This document shows positions 45,764 to 57,305 of a stretch of DNA of 64,000 nt, piece by piece. Within the stretch, counting starts at the first letter, position 1. Every line of letters begins with the position of its first letter. Source of the stretch: Knufia peltigerae (Eukaryota > Ascomycota > Eurotiomycetes > Chaetothyriales > Trichomeriaceae); NCBI GenBank assembly GCA_030247855.1, contig JAPDRN010000027.1:124001-188000 (forward strand). The letters run 5' to 3'. A program made the translations under genes and the position numbers. Under the pieces are notes generated by a model. That model was not told where the DNA came from. It worked only from the letters and a program-made list of their open reading frames with translations, and searched no databases.

Positions 45764-46828
45764 CTAGCAGAGAGCCGGTCTACGAACACGATAGGTCACA
45801 CTTCTGCTCAGTGGTCCGTACTCCATGTATCTCTGAGTGGCCAGGACCGCCATCTGACCCTCCGCGTCGTCTGCATTCCGAACGGCGTCGGGCCGGTGTG
45901 TCAACCTCTGGTCAAGGGAGTGTACGAGGTCATCATTGAAGTATGGGCCGGTCGTGGAATAGGCACCGTTCCTCGTCAATGTCCGTCCTTGGGAACACGA
46001 TCGATTTCGACAAGAGGCAAATGTGCGGGTCAAAGGGGCGATTACTCGTCGACAATGAGCCGGTGTTGGTAACGACGAAGGAACCCTGTTTTGTCGAGAG
46101 GGTGAGATGCGAAATCAAAGCACAATGTCAGACATACTCTTGCATGGGGTTTCGTTTCTTCTCCTCCGGAAGAGGTGGCCGTGCTTTTATGGTCGGGGTG
46201 CCTTGATCTCCCTCAACGTAGTCGACGAGGAGATGACCCGACTTCAGGCCGAGGAGAAACATGTGTCGGCGAGGAATAAAGGGGTCAATGTACTCGTCCA
46301 TCCAGTGTTTACGGCCCGCGTGAACTGGTCTCATTTGGTATAATCCGCAAATCCGCATTGTCCAAACATACCGATCGGCATCGAGGAAGTCCAAAGCCCC
46401 AGCAGAGACGAGAAATTGGGACGCGGGGCCAGTTTTGCGATATCCAGGCATACATAGTCGGCGGCTTCGCAGCGGAACTGTTCAGCCAGGCCAAGGTTCC
46501 CCGTGGAACTTGCGGGGGAATAGGCACCTCGAGAGGAATCGCCGTTTCCGGTGGAAAGGGACTGATGTCGGAATGTAGACATTGAAGTCTCCATGCTCCC
46601 CTGCCCGATTTGGGTGCCATATGACACAGTCCTTGCCGCTCTACGTGCAGGTGGGCGGCGACAATGCCCTCTATCTCGAGGGATCGACTTTGGAGATAAG
46701 GTGTAGAATTCCTCCTCCAGTGTCGGCCACTCTAGTCATACGAGCATACTGTGGTCGTCTGCCTCGATACTTTGCCTTTCCGGGCTCTGGAATTTTCTCT
46801 TGCGCTCTTCAGACCAGGATGACTGCAT
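45764..46828 (-). CDS. Unrecognised four-exon gene
   Basis: Proposed exons 46771-46828, 46372-46731, 46138-46324 and 45764-46085 total 927 nt and 308 residues. All joins keep frame with GTAT donors and AG acceptors; introns are 39, 47 and 52 nt. The first intron is very short and the weakest part. No family is recognised. The N-terminus is charged (MQSSWSEERKRKF) and the middle is Ser-rich. Further on come YVCLDIAKLAPRPNFSSLLG, HAGRKHWMDEYIDPFIP, MFLLGLKSGHLLVDYVEG and a C-terminal part with YFNDDLVHSLDQRL and MAVLATQRYMEYGPL. There is no signal peptide or membrane helix. It may be lineage-specific. Without homology the model rests only on splice motifs and frame consistency. Confidence 0.5.
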
Positions 46829-47571
46829 GCCGGTGTGGAATCAAAAAAAAAATTAGAGCCGCAGCACCTCGTCATCATGCGCTCAGAATTAAGGCCAGAT
46901 GAGGAAACCATCCAGGAGCGTAAGCGTGATTGCAATCAGGACTGAAAGCCACGAATAATCGGAATAGATGTAAGTATGTTTTGTGTCGGGCCGTTGGAAC
47001 AAGTGGGTCACGGATCGAAGTGAGTCTGTTTGGTCCTGGGCCATAAGAAAATCTTACTCGACAGCGACTTTAGGGAGTGAACAGGTTAGGATCAGATATG
47101 AAAAGAGGGCCATCGAGGGCAGTGTAACGGTTGTGAGTCTCATGAGCCGGCACCGCTGTGAGTTTCATGAGCTGGCACTGTTGTGAGTTAGGCAAACCAC
47201 GTTGTTAGGAGAACACGTCGTGTAACAGTGCCTCGTTTGAATCAGGAATTTGCGATGATAAGTCACAGCATCAAGGAACCGGATGCGACAAGCGACATGG
47301 ATCAGAAACGCCCAAAGAGGAAGACCTTGCCCTCGACTGGGCCATGGTTTGCACCCCTGCTCGAAAACTCACACGAGAGGGACATCATTGTGGGGGTGAA
47401 CAGATGAAGCGACTTGCAAGCCAACACAGGGATACAGGTGTTTCTGGGCTCAGTGACTCGACTTGGTCTTACAGCAGGTGATATGGGACCCGTATGCATA
47501 CATGTGCTTGTAGCGATATTCCTCCGAACGCCATACATATGCGCCAATAGATGCTATCGCCAGGCTTCCTT
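46829..47571. other. Intergenic with 25-bp tandem duplication
   Basis: No gene seen. Two 25-bp units starting TGTGAGT-TCATGAGC lie at 47132-47187, ending with a partial third. Confidence 0.65.
47132..47187. repeat. 25-bp tandem repeat, 2.2 copies
   Basis: Units 47132-47156 and 47157-47181 differ at four bases; a TGTGAG remnant follows. Confidence 0.85.
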
Positions 47572-49019
47572 TTACTCGGCTACCCAAACGGCAGCCATAC
47601 CCCTGTTCAACAAGTTAGCATGATGAGAAGGGAACGAAAGAACGGCCGAGGGGAAGCAACACTCACATTCCGGTGCCAACACACATACTCGTGACGCCAA
47701 TCTTCTTGTTCGTTCGCTTAAGCTCGGTAAACAGTGTGCTCACTTGTCGGGCACCCGTGCATCCTGTTTCTTGTTAGCGAGGTTCTGTCTGCAAGAGGAT
47801 CGGCAATGGATCAGTCTTACCGAGAGGATGGCCAAAGGCGATCGCGCCGCCCTTGGGATTGATCTTCTCGAAGGGCAGGCCAAGTTCCTTTACACACCAG
47901 ACAGCCTGACTGGCAAAGGCTTCGTTGATCTCGTAGATGTCGACCTCGTCCTTGTTGACACCCGCCTTTTCAAGGGCCACCGGGATCGCTTTCCACGGTC
48001 CGATGCCCATCAGTAGCGGCGGCACACCAACCACCGATGCAGCGACAAATTTACCCAGGATCGGTTGGCCCAGTCGCTCGGCGGTGCTGCGTCTCATCAT
48101 GAGCACGGCGGCGGCGCCGTCAGATATCTGTGATGCGTTGCCGGCATGAATGGAGCCGTCTTTGGCGAATGCGGGACGTATCTTGCCCAGCGTCTCCGGG
48201 GTCATCCCTGGTCTAACGCCGTCATCCTTCGTCACGGTCACGGTCTTCTCTTCTTCCGTCTTGGGATCGGTGTACTTGACGGTGATGGGGGCGATCTCTT
48301 CGTCGAAAAGACCTGCCTGTTGCGCCTTGAGTGCCTTCTGGTACGAGCTGGCTGCAAAAGCATCTTGATCCGCACGTGAAATCTTCCTGTCTTTTGCCAT
48401 TTGTTCCGACAAGACACCCATGGGCACCTTGCAGTTCGCGGATTGCATGTGATTCTCCAAAAGGTCCGAGAACTCAGTGACCGCACCGGGCCCATACTGT
48501 GAAGACATGCTCTCTACGCCGGATCCCACCCCGATCTCGATCATCCCGCTCTTGATGGCGTTGGCGATGTCGACACATGCCTGCAGGCCGCTGGAACATT
48601 GTCGATTCAGCGACTTGACCGCGGTCGACTCTGGGAATCCGGCTACAAGAGCTGCGGCCCGGTACTCGGTCGCTCCACCGCCAGGAGCAAGAACGCAGCC
48701 TGTGGCAATGTCTTCGACCAGCGCCGGGTCAATCTTCGACCGCTCGAGGAGGTTCTTGAACGTGAGGGCGAGGAGGTCGGCGGCTGCGGTGTCTTTCAGC
48801 AAGCCCTTGCCTCCCTTTGTGAAAGGAGTTCGGAGAGCGCAGGTGACAACAACATCGTCGGGGGACTTGGAGAGTATAGACTTGTTCGAGGAAGGAGAGC
48901 CACCGAGGTGCGACGAGACTTGGGAGAGACGTTCCTGTGCTTTGTTTGGTGCTTCACACATGTCAGCGGTCATGGTTTCCCCTTCTGCGGATTGTCTAGA
49001 CGTGCTTACATTGGGCCAT
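47572..49019 (-). CDS. Peroxisomal 3-ketoacyl-CoA thiolase
   Basis: Exons 49010-49019, 47821-48951, 47667-47763 and 47572-47602 give 422 residues, the normal family length. The enzyme performs the last step of fatty-acid beta-oxidation, cleaving 3-ketoacyl-CoA with CoA to acetyl-CoA and a shortened acyl-CoA. The N-terminus carries a textbook PTS2 signal, RL-x5-HL at residues 11-19, for Pex7-dependent peroxisomal import. Catalytic residues are visible: nucleophile Cys122 in NRQCSSGLQAC, NEAFA near 346-350, His378 in GHPLG and Cys408 in CVGTGMG. The first exon holds only ten bases; its intron has GTAAGC, GCTGAC and GAAG. The last two introns show GCTAAC branch sites. Unassisted ORF calling would lose both ends of this gene. 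Confidence 0.95.
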
Positions 49020-49453
49020 GTTGTTTAATGACTCTGATAGATGACGACGATGATGATGATGAAGAAGAAGAAGAAGACTGATCTCATGTAATGCCAGAGG
49101 GAGGAAGAAAGAAGACAGATGGCGGTTTAATTTATCATCAATCAATTGTTATGTTTCGCATGTGCTTCTCGAGGAATTTCCAATTAAGCCGAGGCAACAA
49201 TCAACATTGAATCTGCTGACGTCATTGGTCAGCATCGTCTTTTCCCACGTGACAATTGTCTGGCCGATGGTTTCATGACTTTTTTGTTGCTTTTGTTACT
49301 CCGTACCATCACGTACTTAGAAGAGGGCGACATGCAATGGAATAGTTATATCGTACGTACAAGACTAATGTTTATATCTTCGCGGGAATGGGATGATATC
49401 GTAGGTGTACGCCTTGTATGCGGGAGCCTGACCGGGATCGTCTGCCTCCAGAA
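49020..49453. other. Intergenic, trinucleotide repeat in 5' UTR
   Basis: Promoter of the thiolase gene and 3' flank of the transporter. A GAT/GAA trinucleotide run lies at 49040-49078. No gene. Confidence 0.7.
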
Positions 49454-51309
49454 CTACTGCTCCTCCTTCATTCGGTCGGTCAAGTTCCTGCTCTCGTCAT
49501 ACGCGTCGACATGGTATTTCTTGAATTTCCTGGTCGGCACTCTAGCAGCAAACATGAGATCGAGCTCTTCGTACGTTCGGCCCTTGGTCTCCGGCAGTCT
49601 GAAGAAGGCCCAGCAAAGTGTGAGGAAAGCGGTGCCGAACCAGAAGAACCCCGTGTATCCCTTCCAGTTGAGCTCGTCGGGGTTGATGAAGTAGGGCTCG
49701 ATGACGTTCGCGATGATCTGGACGATGTAGTATGAATTTCTGGCCAAACAGATCGTCTTGGATCGGAGACGAGTCGAACTGACTTCGGCAGGGACGGCCC
49801 AGCCAACAGGTCCGGCGGAGAGGGAGAAACTGAACAGCCACAGGATACAAAAGGCAGCTTGTGTCCACGTAGCACTGCTGTTCTGCTTGGCAATGGCGAG
49901 GAAGCCGATGATGAGCAGACAGACGCACATCGAGGCCATGCCGCCAAGGTAGATGTTTCTACGGCCAGCAACGCGCATCAAGAACCACGACAGAATCGTG
50001 CCGACAAAGGCGATGGCGGTTCCGCCCAAAGCCAACTTGTACGCATCGTCGGCGCTCATGCCGGCCTGCTCGAAGAAGTAGGTGGCGCTGTAGGCAAACG
50101 TGGAACCCGAAAGGACCTGACCCGCGAAGATGACGCAGGCAATCTCGGTGCGTCGGAAATCGCTGCCTTTCAGACAGTCAAAGTAAGAGCTGCCTGCGGT
50201 GGTTTCTAGCTCGATCTCGTTCGTGTGGACCATCATGGCAACGTTGTTCTTGGCTTGCGGTTTCTCCGATTCGGCCATCAATCGTTGTACACTTTGCTCA
50301 GCAGCTTCGAGCTTGCCCTTTCTAACGAGCCACCAGGGACTCTCCGGCATGAAAAATGCCACAATCATGAGCGGCGTAGGCCAGAGCCATTGGATCTATC
50401 CCAGAAGGTTTAGTCTTTGGGGCAAGAAGACGAGCGGGACTGGCAGGATTACTCACAGCAAATGGAATGCGGTATGACCATTCGTTGTCGCGTTGGAGAA
50501 GGCTTTGAAGGACACCGGCGGAAATGAACTGACCGATGGCTTATGGACACTCAGTAAAGCACTCTGACACAAATGCACAAGCCTCTTTCATGTCGGTGAG
50601 GCGGATTGTGGACTATTCAACATACCGAAACACATGTTTGTGTACGCAGTGAGGTAAGGTCGGAAAGCGAGAGGGCAGACCTCAGACGCATACGCAGGCC
50701 CAATCGTAGCAAAGATACCCCATGGGACGCTATTGGGTAGTTTAGTCAACTAACATCAAGCACCGCCGGGGCTTGGACTGGTACATACCCGGAAAGAACC
50801 TGGCCGACAGTCTGCAGCTCAATTGATTTGCCGAAGAAGTTGATGAAGATGAACCCGTTCATGAAAACCAGGGCAATCATGAAGACACGCTTGTACCCAA
50901 AGTGCTGAATCATCCAGCCGTTGAGCGTAGCACCGACGATACAGCCGGCCGTAGGGCCGCTACCCAGTGCCGATTGCCATTTTCCAGGGATCTGGTGGTC
51001 TCCTGAAACCGAAGATAACTCACCGAACTGGTTGCGGAAGGCCGGGAACCCGAAGAAGGACTGGATCAATTGGGTGTCATAGCCTTCCATGATGATGGAC
51101 ATGGAGACAAGCAGAGACCATAAGACAGCCCACGGATAGGCTCGAAGAGCTTGACGGACCGTGTGTTTGTGCTCATTGATGTTGCCTTGCTGGGCATCAC
51201 CAACCGAAGCTTTGAAGCCCCCCTCTTTGCCGTATACGGCCATATCTTTGTGCTCCTGGTCTGGTGCTTGTGCCTCGAGATGGGCGGCGGCATCCATCTT
51301 GGAAGCCAT
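49454..51309 (-). CDS. MFS sugar transporter, alpha-glucoside permease type
   Basis: Exons 50789-51309, 50626-50729, 50457-50539 and 49454-50395 give 549 residues, usual for sugar porters with 12 transmembrane helices. Sugar porter signatures are present: MEGYDTQLIQSFFGFPAF in helix 1, GYKR in loop 2-3, PESPWWLVRKGK after helix 6, GRRNIYLGG in loop 8-9, WAVPAEVSSTRLRSKT and PETKGRTYEELD after helix 12. The set resembles fungal maltose/alpha-glucoside proton symporters (MAL31/AGT type). It is plasma-membrane located by family. The next gene on the same strand is a signal-less GH36 alpha-galactosidase, so an alpha-galactoside substrate such as melibiose or raffinose is a reasonable inference. 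ATG 51309 is the first in-frame ATG. Introns have GTATGT or GTGAGT donors. Confidence 0.92.
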
Positions 51310-52349
51310 GGCGGCGACGGATAGTCCTGTCAATATGAGTGACTGCCCAAGACGGTTTATTCAAGGGGAAGGGTTTTGTTGCGGTTGTTGTTTCTTGCTG
51401 TTGTGGCGGAAGCTGGCCTCCTCGTTGCCAACGACGAGGGTTCACGTTCCTTATAACTTGTCGATCGCCAACTAATAGCGGCCCTCAGAGGCACCTGCTC
51501 GCACCACGGCGCGGAAGAACTGCTACCACATTGGTGGGAAAAACCGGGCCTTGTTTGGACAGGTGATCTGGAGAAAGCCTGCGTATCAAAACCTGGGAGT
51601 CTGGGATCTCCAGATGGAGTTCCATGGTACGAGCGGCTTACCTCGTAAACTGCCCCAAACAGAAAACCCTAGGGCCGAGATAATTAACGTGGCCCTCCAC
51701 AAATCAGCCTGTTGTGGGATAACGAGGGAGGGAAAACAGCCGAGAGGTCGAACAGGAGCAGCCACACACTTCATCGCGAAGGAAGGGCACCTGTATTCCG
51801 CCGCTAGCATTGGTGATTGTAACCTTAAAAGATGGCAAATGGGTCGTGAGCTGACTTGTGGGAATATGGGAAAGTAGTCTCACCCAAGCAAGTAATCTGT
51901 GCGCGTGAAGGATGTGGGTAAAGAAAAGTGGTCAGGGTGCCATTTTGATGCCGAGGTGCGGATAGCGCCAACGCCAATGCCGTCCGCTTTACTCCAGAAG
52001 GAAGTACGCATCCGGGGTGCGCAGCGAAGACTGAGGAGCCTTGAGCGAGATTGGACCGATGTCGGTTTCAAGGTCCTGCGCTGGCCATCAGTCTGGAAAA
52101 AACCCGGTGGTCGACCTCGTTCCTGTGCTGTCTTGTATAATTGTGGGATAGGGGGCCCTCTAGTTGGTCCATCCTTATACGCCTGTCTCAGACGTGTATT
52201 CTACACTCTCTAGTGCCATGGCTCTGTCAGGTGAGTGTGCTTCTAATTATCGCACAAATGTTTCCCTCAACGCGATGATGCTAACCCCAAGGTACATTGA
52301 TGCCGAAAGCGAAAGCTTCCAGGTCTTCTTCCCTACAGCCTCAGGCTCT
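51310..52349. other. Intergenic, promoter of transporter
   Basis: About 1 kb between the transporter start and the 3' end of the alpha-galactosidase. No gene or repeat recognised. Confidence 0.6.
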
Positions 52350-54494
52350 TTATGCGACACGAGTGCCCTTTTGAAGACGGTAGAGTCTGGCACACGCGAC
52401 ATCTGGAAGTTGGACATCCAGAGTCCCTTCTTTCTCGTTCCAGTCGGCTTTTCCTTCAAAGTTTGTCGGGTACAGCAATTTTGCACTGACGCCGGATGCT
52501 CCTTTTAGCTCGTTGATTGGCAAAGAGCACGTAAGCGGTCCCTTGATGTGCCAAACTGCGAGGAGGATATCACCATCCGTCGTAGTCAATCCAAGCGAGT
52601 GCCAATCATCTGTCCAAGACGGCAAACCGATAGGCCAGAATGGAAGAGCCGTGTTCAGCTGGCCTCGGATCTCCTTGTAGACCTTCATGCCACCGTGGAT
52701 CAAATCCTGTTGGGATGCTGACAGTTGATCCAGCCTGCCGCTCAAGTGAATGCGGCCGAGGAGACTGTTCACCACGGTAAGGGCGTTCTTCTCGTCACTC
52801 CAGCCAGGCTGAGGGTATGCCCAGACTGCGCTCTGCTCGGGGGTGACTGCGGTCGGAGCTGCCGCCGAAATTGCCCCATATCGCACGGGATCTTGCTGGT
52901 CACTTGTTGACTGCAGGGAATGCGTCCCTAGCATGGCGTACTCAAGGCGCTGTGCTCCTGACGAGCAGCTCTCAATGACCAAATCTGGATGCCGATCGTA
53001 AAGCCCATTGACCCAGGACAGATAGGCTCGTTGATGAGCTAGATGAGCGTCACCAGTGCTGTAGGTGTTGACATCCGTGCCTCTCATCACCTCGATGTTG
53101 TAATCGAACTTGAAGTATCCTACTCCAAAGTTCAGTACTAGGTTATCGACGACTTTGTCCAGTCTTTCGCGGACAGCAGGGTGTCGGAAATCCAGCTGGT
53201 AACGGCCCTTCTCAACAACCCGAGAACCATTGTCCTGAAAGAATGCATCTTCTGGAAGTTGCTTCCCAACCACACTCCGTACACCGACCACTTCCGGCTC
53301 AAGCCACAAGCCGAGCGTCATACCAGTTGCTTTGACTTTGTCCACCAGTTTCTTGAAGCCTGATGGGAAGCGGACTGTTGAAGGCTCCCACAGGCCAACG
53401 TCGTCCCACCAGGAATTGTCGTCTGAATACCAGCCGCAATCGATCACAAAGAACTCTGCGCCAGCTTTGAGAACAGGGTCGATCAACGCAGCCACCTTAT
53501 TCTCGTCAGGATCTCCCATCAGACAGTTCATGTAATCGTTGAAGATAAGCGACATCTTCTCGTTGTCTTGGTGCTTTCTTCGCATAGCCCTCCGGTAGGT
53601 GGTCAGGGCAGAGAACGCTTGGTCTTGACCTCCAGAGACAAGGCTCATTGCTACAGGAACCGTAGTGAAAGAGGCACCTGGACTCAACTTGTGCCGCCAT
53701 TCATGATCGTTGCTCGTGGGCCCACCAAGACCAACGTAGAGCCGGTCGTTGAAATCTCCGATTTCCCATTTCCACGAGCCATTGTGTTCAATCTGCCACA
53801 GCCAAGTCTCGGTGTTGTCGTGCCTTTTCAGCATTCCCATGGGCAGGTAGGAACTGGTGGAGAAGCTCCCACGACTGGAAAACGCCACGCTTGCATGAGT
53901 CGCGGAATGGCCTTCGTTGAGTTCCATGACGCCATAGTCGTCGAGACCGAGTGTGGACAGTTTCTGTTCACGCCATTGCGCTTCACGGAACCACGAGTTG
54001 GTAGCAGTTGACAGGGTGTAGTCGCCCCATGACTTGGATGCGCCTGCCAAATTACCAACCAAGAACGACGGAATTTGAGTCACCACAACATTTCCCTTGG
54101 AGGTGTTTTCCAGAGTGACCGTAGACCTGATGACAGGTATACCAGGATAGATTGAGAAGTTGGCTGTGGCAGTGATGCCTGATTTATCGTCGTGGGATCT
54201 GATCTCGAATGTCTTCGTGGCAGAGGTTTCCCCTTCCTTGTGATTTTGGTATTTGAGCCGCTCCGAGGCATAGCTGCCAATCATTGACCTGTGGCTTTTG
54301 GTCAAAGCATTACCTTCACCCGTCAAGCGAAGAGCAAAGATAGGCACCGAATCGTCGGCCTTCAAGTCCGAAGCTTTCTTCGTCGTCGACGATGGACTTT
54401 GAATCGCAGAGATGCGCACCAAGTCGTCTTCGCCGACCGTGAAGTATACCTCCAGAGGGCCAGGACGCCAGACAATCTCCTTCTTGATTGCCAT
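52350..54494 (-). CDS. Alpha-galactosidase, GH36
   Basis: A single exon of 714 residues, typical of GH36. It hydrolyses terminal alpha-1,6-galactose from melibiose, raffinose and stachyose. The N-terminal beta-sandwich (~1-300) is followed by a TIM barrel with MSLIFNDYMNCLMGDPDENK, FVIDCGWY, LGLWLEPEVV, then the nucleophile Asp464 in YFKFDYN and the ESCSSGAQRLEYAML block. Asp532 in STSDQQDP is the expected acid/base. A C-terminal beta domain ends at RLYRLQKG. There is no signal peptide, so it should be cytosolic, unlike secreted GH27 enzymes. Together with the adjacent transporter this suggests import of intact alpha-galactosides and internal hydrolysis. ATG 54494 starts MAIKKEIVWRPG; a three-codon in-frame extension upstream lacks an ATG. 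Confidence 0.95.
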   Translation of the reverse strand: MAIKKEIVWRPGPLEVYFTVGEDDLVRISAIQSPSSTTKKASDLKADDSVPIFALRLTGEGNALTKSHRSMIGSYASERLKYQNHKEGETSATKTFEIRSHDDKSGITATANFSIYPGIPVIRSTVTLENTSKGNVVVTQIPSFLVGNLAGASKSWGDYTLSTATNSWFREAQWREQKLSTLGLDDYGVMELNEGHSATHASVAFSSRGSFSTSSYLPMGMLKRHDNTETWLWQIEHNGSWKWEIGDFNDRLYVGLGGPTSNDHEWRHKLSPGASFTTVPVAMSLVSGGQDQAFSALTTYRRAMRRKHQDNEKMSLIFNDYMNCLMGDPDENKVAALIDPVLKAGAEFFVIDCGWYSDDNSWWDDVGLWEPSTVRFPSGFKKLVDKVKATGMTLGLWLEPEVVGVRSVVGKQLPEDAFFQDNGSRVVEKGRYQLDFRHPAVRERLDKVVDNLVLNFGVGYFKFDYNIEVMRGTDVNTYSTGDAHLAHQRAYLSWVNGLYDRHPDLVIESCSSGAQRLEYAMLGTHSLQSTSDQQDPVRYGAISAAAPTAVTPEQSAVWAYPQPGWSDEKNALTVVNSLLGRIHLSGRLDQLSASQQDLIHGGMKVYKEIRGQLNTALPFWPIGLPSWTDDWHSLGLTTTDGDILLAVWHIKGPLTCSLPINELKGASGVSAKLLYPTNFEGKADWNEKEGTLDVQLPDVACARLYRLQKGTRVA

Positions 54495-54933
54495 GTTCCT
54501 CAAGATGTCAAGTAGCTCTGAGCCGGGAATGTTTCAGTCTTCTCCTTAGAATATTCCTATATTCCCATGGGTACTGATATGATGTTCAGAGATGTTGGAA
54601 TTTCTTGGTCACATTGGGTGCTCGGGTATGCCATGCCGTTGACTTACTCCGGTCTTGGTGGCATTGTGGAAGTACGGGGAGTCGATTGGTGGAAAACTCG
54701 CAGGCCCTTCAGGTGCCACTATCGCTGGGTCTCAGGGCTGCAGTAAGCCTGTGGGGGTGGACGAAGTCGATTGCTTCCCGCAACTTAGGCAATGCCGACA
54801 CTACCTACAGTGGGACCGGACCACCTGAACATGTTCACGCAGGATTGATCCTCGGAAACTTGAAACTTGGTTTCCTAAAGATCCACCTTTCCACTGTCGC
54901 CTTTTGACGAATCGGCGAACGTGGTAATTGGAC
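54495..54933. other. Intergenic, promoter of alpha-galactosidase
   Basis: No gene or repeat recognised. Confidence 0.6.
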
Positions 54934-56193
54934 TTAGTTGGCGTATAAGATATTTCGATCCCAGAGCCTATCAACAAGCCACCATACAGGGAATGTATGC
55001 GGTACAAGACAGGGCGGCGGATGCTGGTACCAATCGCTCTTTTCACCTGATTTCAATGTGTTTGTTGCCTTGGTGCATTCATGGAGATGAGGATAAAATC
55101 CGCCATCTTCCCAGTCAATGATTCCTGTCACCAAATAATCACCGCTGCTACTCAGATCCACCATGATATTGTCGGGTCTCAAATCTCCATGGGTAAAGAC
55201 AGTCTCGGTGGCTGGGGGAGGGAGAAAGCTATGGAGATAGTCGATGTAATGGTTGGTCAGGAACTCGGAGAACGAGTTTCCAATCTTCGAAACCGGCGCC
55301 CGTGGTAATGGCCCGATCACTCCTGTAATCTTCTCGATGTAGGTCCTTGACGCCCTCCGTAGCCACGCCACCTGGGGGAGAGTCTGTGAAAGATGTCATC
55401 AAGCTGATTTTGAGCAGAGACTTTCTGACGGCAGGTCATCGACGGCCAAGCCCTTGACAGCGGTATTCAAGGCATGTAGGACATGAATATCACACACTGC
55501 TTCGGCCAAGAGTGACGAGGCCATAGGGTCGCGGTGCCGGGAAGTCGGGTGCGTGCTGTGGGAGATACTCCAGAGATGTATATCCGGTAGTATCGGGGTG
55601 GCTCATGCGCACAACTTTTGCTACAGTCTTGTCGCCGCATCTGAAGACCGCACCGCGGATAGGCATCTCGTAAAGTTTTTTGGAATTTCGAAACATCTCT
55701 TTCAATTTCTCCGCAAGGGACGTGTCGGGGACCAAGTTTCTCTCAGAAGGAATCGAAGTCATACCCTGACGGTTCGGTAAAGCAATAACCGTGTCAGATA
55801 TCGGAGAGACAACAGTTGCTTCGTCTGTATTTTCAAGCCTCTCGAGAGTATCTGCGAGTGTAGAGGTGAGATCCTGAGTTTCTTCCTCCGGCGTTTGCTC
55901 TAATGTCTTTTCGGGCTCGAGATCCTTCATGCGGTAAGAATCCTGAAATGTTGAGGAACGATCGCCTTTCAGCCTCTTTTCTGAATTGCCCCTCCATTCT
56001 CTGTATCGTCCACTGTTTGAGTTTTGCAATGTCCGACAGCGGGCGCGCATCTGGAGAGATTTGATCCTTATACGACCGAGGTATGATAGAGAGCAGATCA
56101 ACTTCTGGATTCTCCTCAAGAGCGTCTCGCGGCATCTCCATCACTCTTTGGTTAAGGAATGAAGTTTTGGAAGAGGCTGAGGACTTCATTGGC
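54934..56193 (-). pseudogene. Aminoglycoside phosphotransferase (APH)-like kinase pseudogene
   Basis: Homology blocks of a fungal APH-family small-molecule kinase run in order on minus from ATG 56193 but across three frames. Frame A covers DIAKLKQWTIQRMEGQFRK. Frame B covers IRGAVFRCGDKTVAKVVRM, YTSLEYLPQHAPDFPAPRPY and GLVTLGRSSV, then meets TGA because of an extra TG. The next segment has MSYMP followed by a TGA where Gly is expected, then AWPSMTCRQKVSAQNQLDDI. Another frame holds GGVATEGVKDLHREDYRSD, and a last shift gives the catalytic core THGDLRPDNIMV and GIIDWEDGGFYP to the end. The Brenner-type loop HGDLRPDN and the metal-binding IDW are still readable, but at least four lesions prevent one product. 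I found no splice pairs that would repair them. Confidence 0.82.
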
Positions 56194-56765
56194 AAGGCAG
56201 CGCTGGGTCAAGTCAGAAGACGTACTCAGAGGCCGTCGGTCCTGCAAAAGGAGCCTGCGTTGCCCTTACGGTTCACACAAAGGAACAGAAGTTGGGACCG
56301 GTTGTATATGTGAGTCTCAAAGACGAAAGAAGAAGCAGAGATAAGAAGCTAAGTAGGAGTTTCTTTCAAAGGAGGGTGTGACCGTAGCGGCGTAAAGAGA
56401 GAATCGATAAGGTGGCTATGTGCGGTTAAAGAATGGGCTGCCCGTTATACCTGTTTCCGATTGCAACTATGGTATAGATGTCCCTCCGTACGTACAGTCT
56501 GTAGCGGTCCAAGGTCAATGGTCTTTACACTGCTCCAACAAGGAGTGATGGGGACATGAATGTCACACATTCGCATGAAAGGATGATGAAACGGTGGATA
56601 GACTTTTATGATGGATGATCTATCTGCTAATGAATGGACAGAGAATGTATCATCTCCCTATTTCCTCCAGCTTTGCTCGCACCGATCCTGAAACATCCTT
56701 GATTGACTTGCCATTGACGATGATGATGACAACGACGACGATGATGATGACGATGAAGATGAGAC

Positions 56766-57058
56766 GAGCCTAATTCGTTGATCTCGTCAGAAGATCCAAG
56801 TGTGAAAAGAAGGGTGAAGAATTCATACCTGATTTTGAAGATAGTTTGTTTGTCCTGGTATTGGGTGCTTGAAACTTTTGATGTTGGGGTCTGACAGAGC
56901 CCTAATGCGTTGATCGTGTCAGAAGGTCTGAGTGTGGAAAGGAGGGTGAAGGAATCATACCTGATTTTGAAGATAGTTTGTTCGTCCTGCCTGGTATTTG
57001 GTGCTTGAAAGTTTTGAGCTTGGGGTTTGACAGAGCCCTAATGCGTTGATCTTGTAAG
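56766..57058. repeat. Tandem duplication, 131-136 bp unit, 2.2 copies
   Basis: Units start with GAGCC-TAAT-CGTTGATC near 56766, 56897 and 57033. Shared blocks include CATACCTGATTTTGAAGATA and GGTGCTTGAAA. The third copy breaks off after about 25 bp. Confidence 0.9.
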
Positions 57059-57260
57059 GGGTCGTATCCACGGAAATGTTGCCCTTCGATAGGGGGATGT
57101 TGAGCAAGATATATCAGACGTCGGACTCTGCGTTTGTAGCAGTATTCGCTTCTTATGTAATGGCCCAGCCATTACTGGCAATTCGAGCTCAGATGTCCCG
57201 CATTCGGGCGTCTGCTCGTGAGGTCTGTTCTTAAGGTACCTCATCTCGGAAAACGATAAA

Positions 57261-57304
57261 TCCGGCAAGTCTTGCTTCTGCCTGCAGAAGCAAGACCTGC
57301 CGGA
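57261..57304. repeat. Near-perfect hairpin, 21-bp arms
   Basis: Arms TCCGGCAAGTCTTGCTTCTG/C and their complement enclose a 2-nt loop, with one mismatch. As RNA or extruded DNA it would be a long stable stem. Confidence 0.9.
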
Positions 57305-57305
57305 C

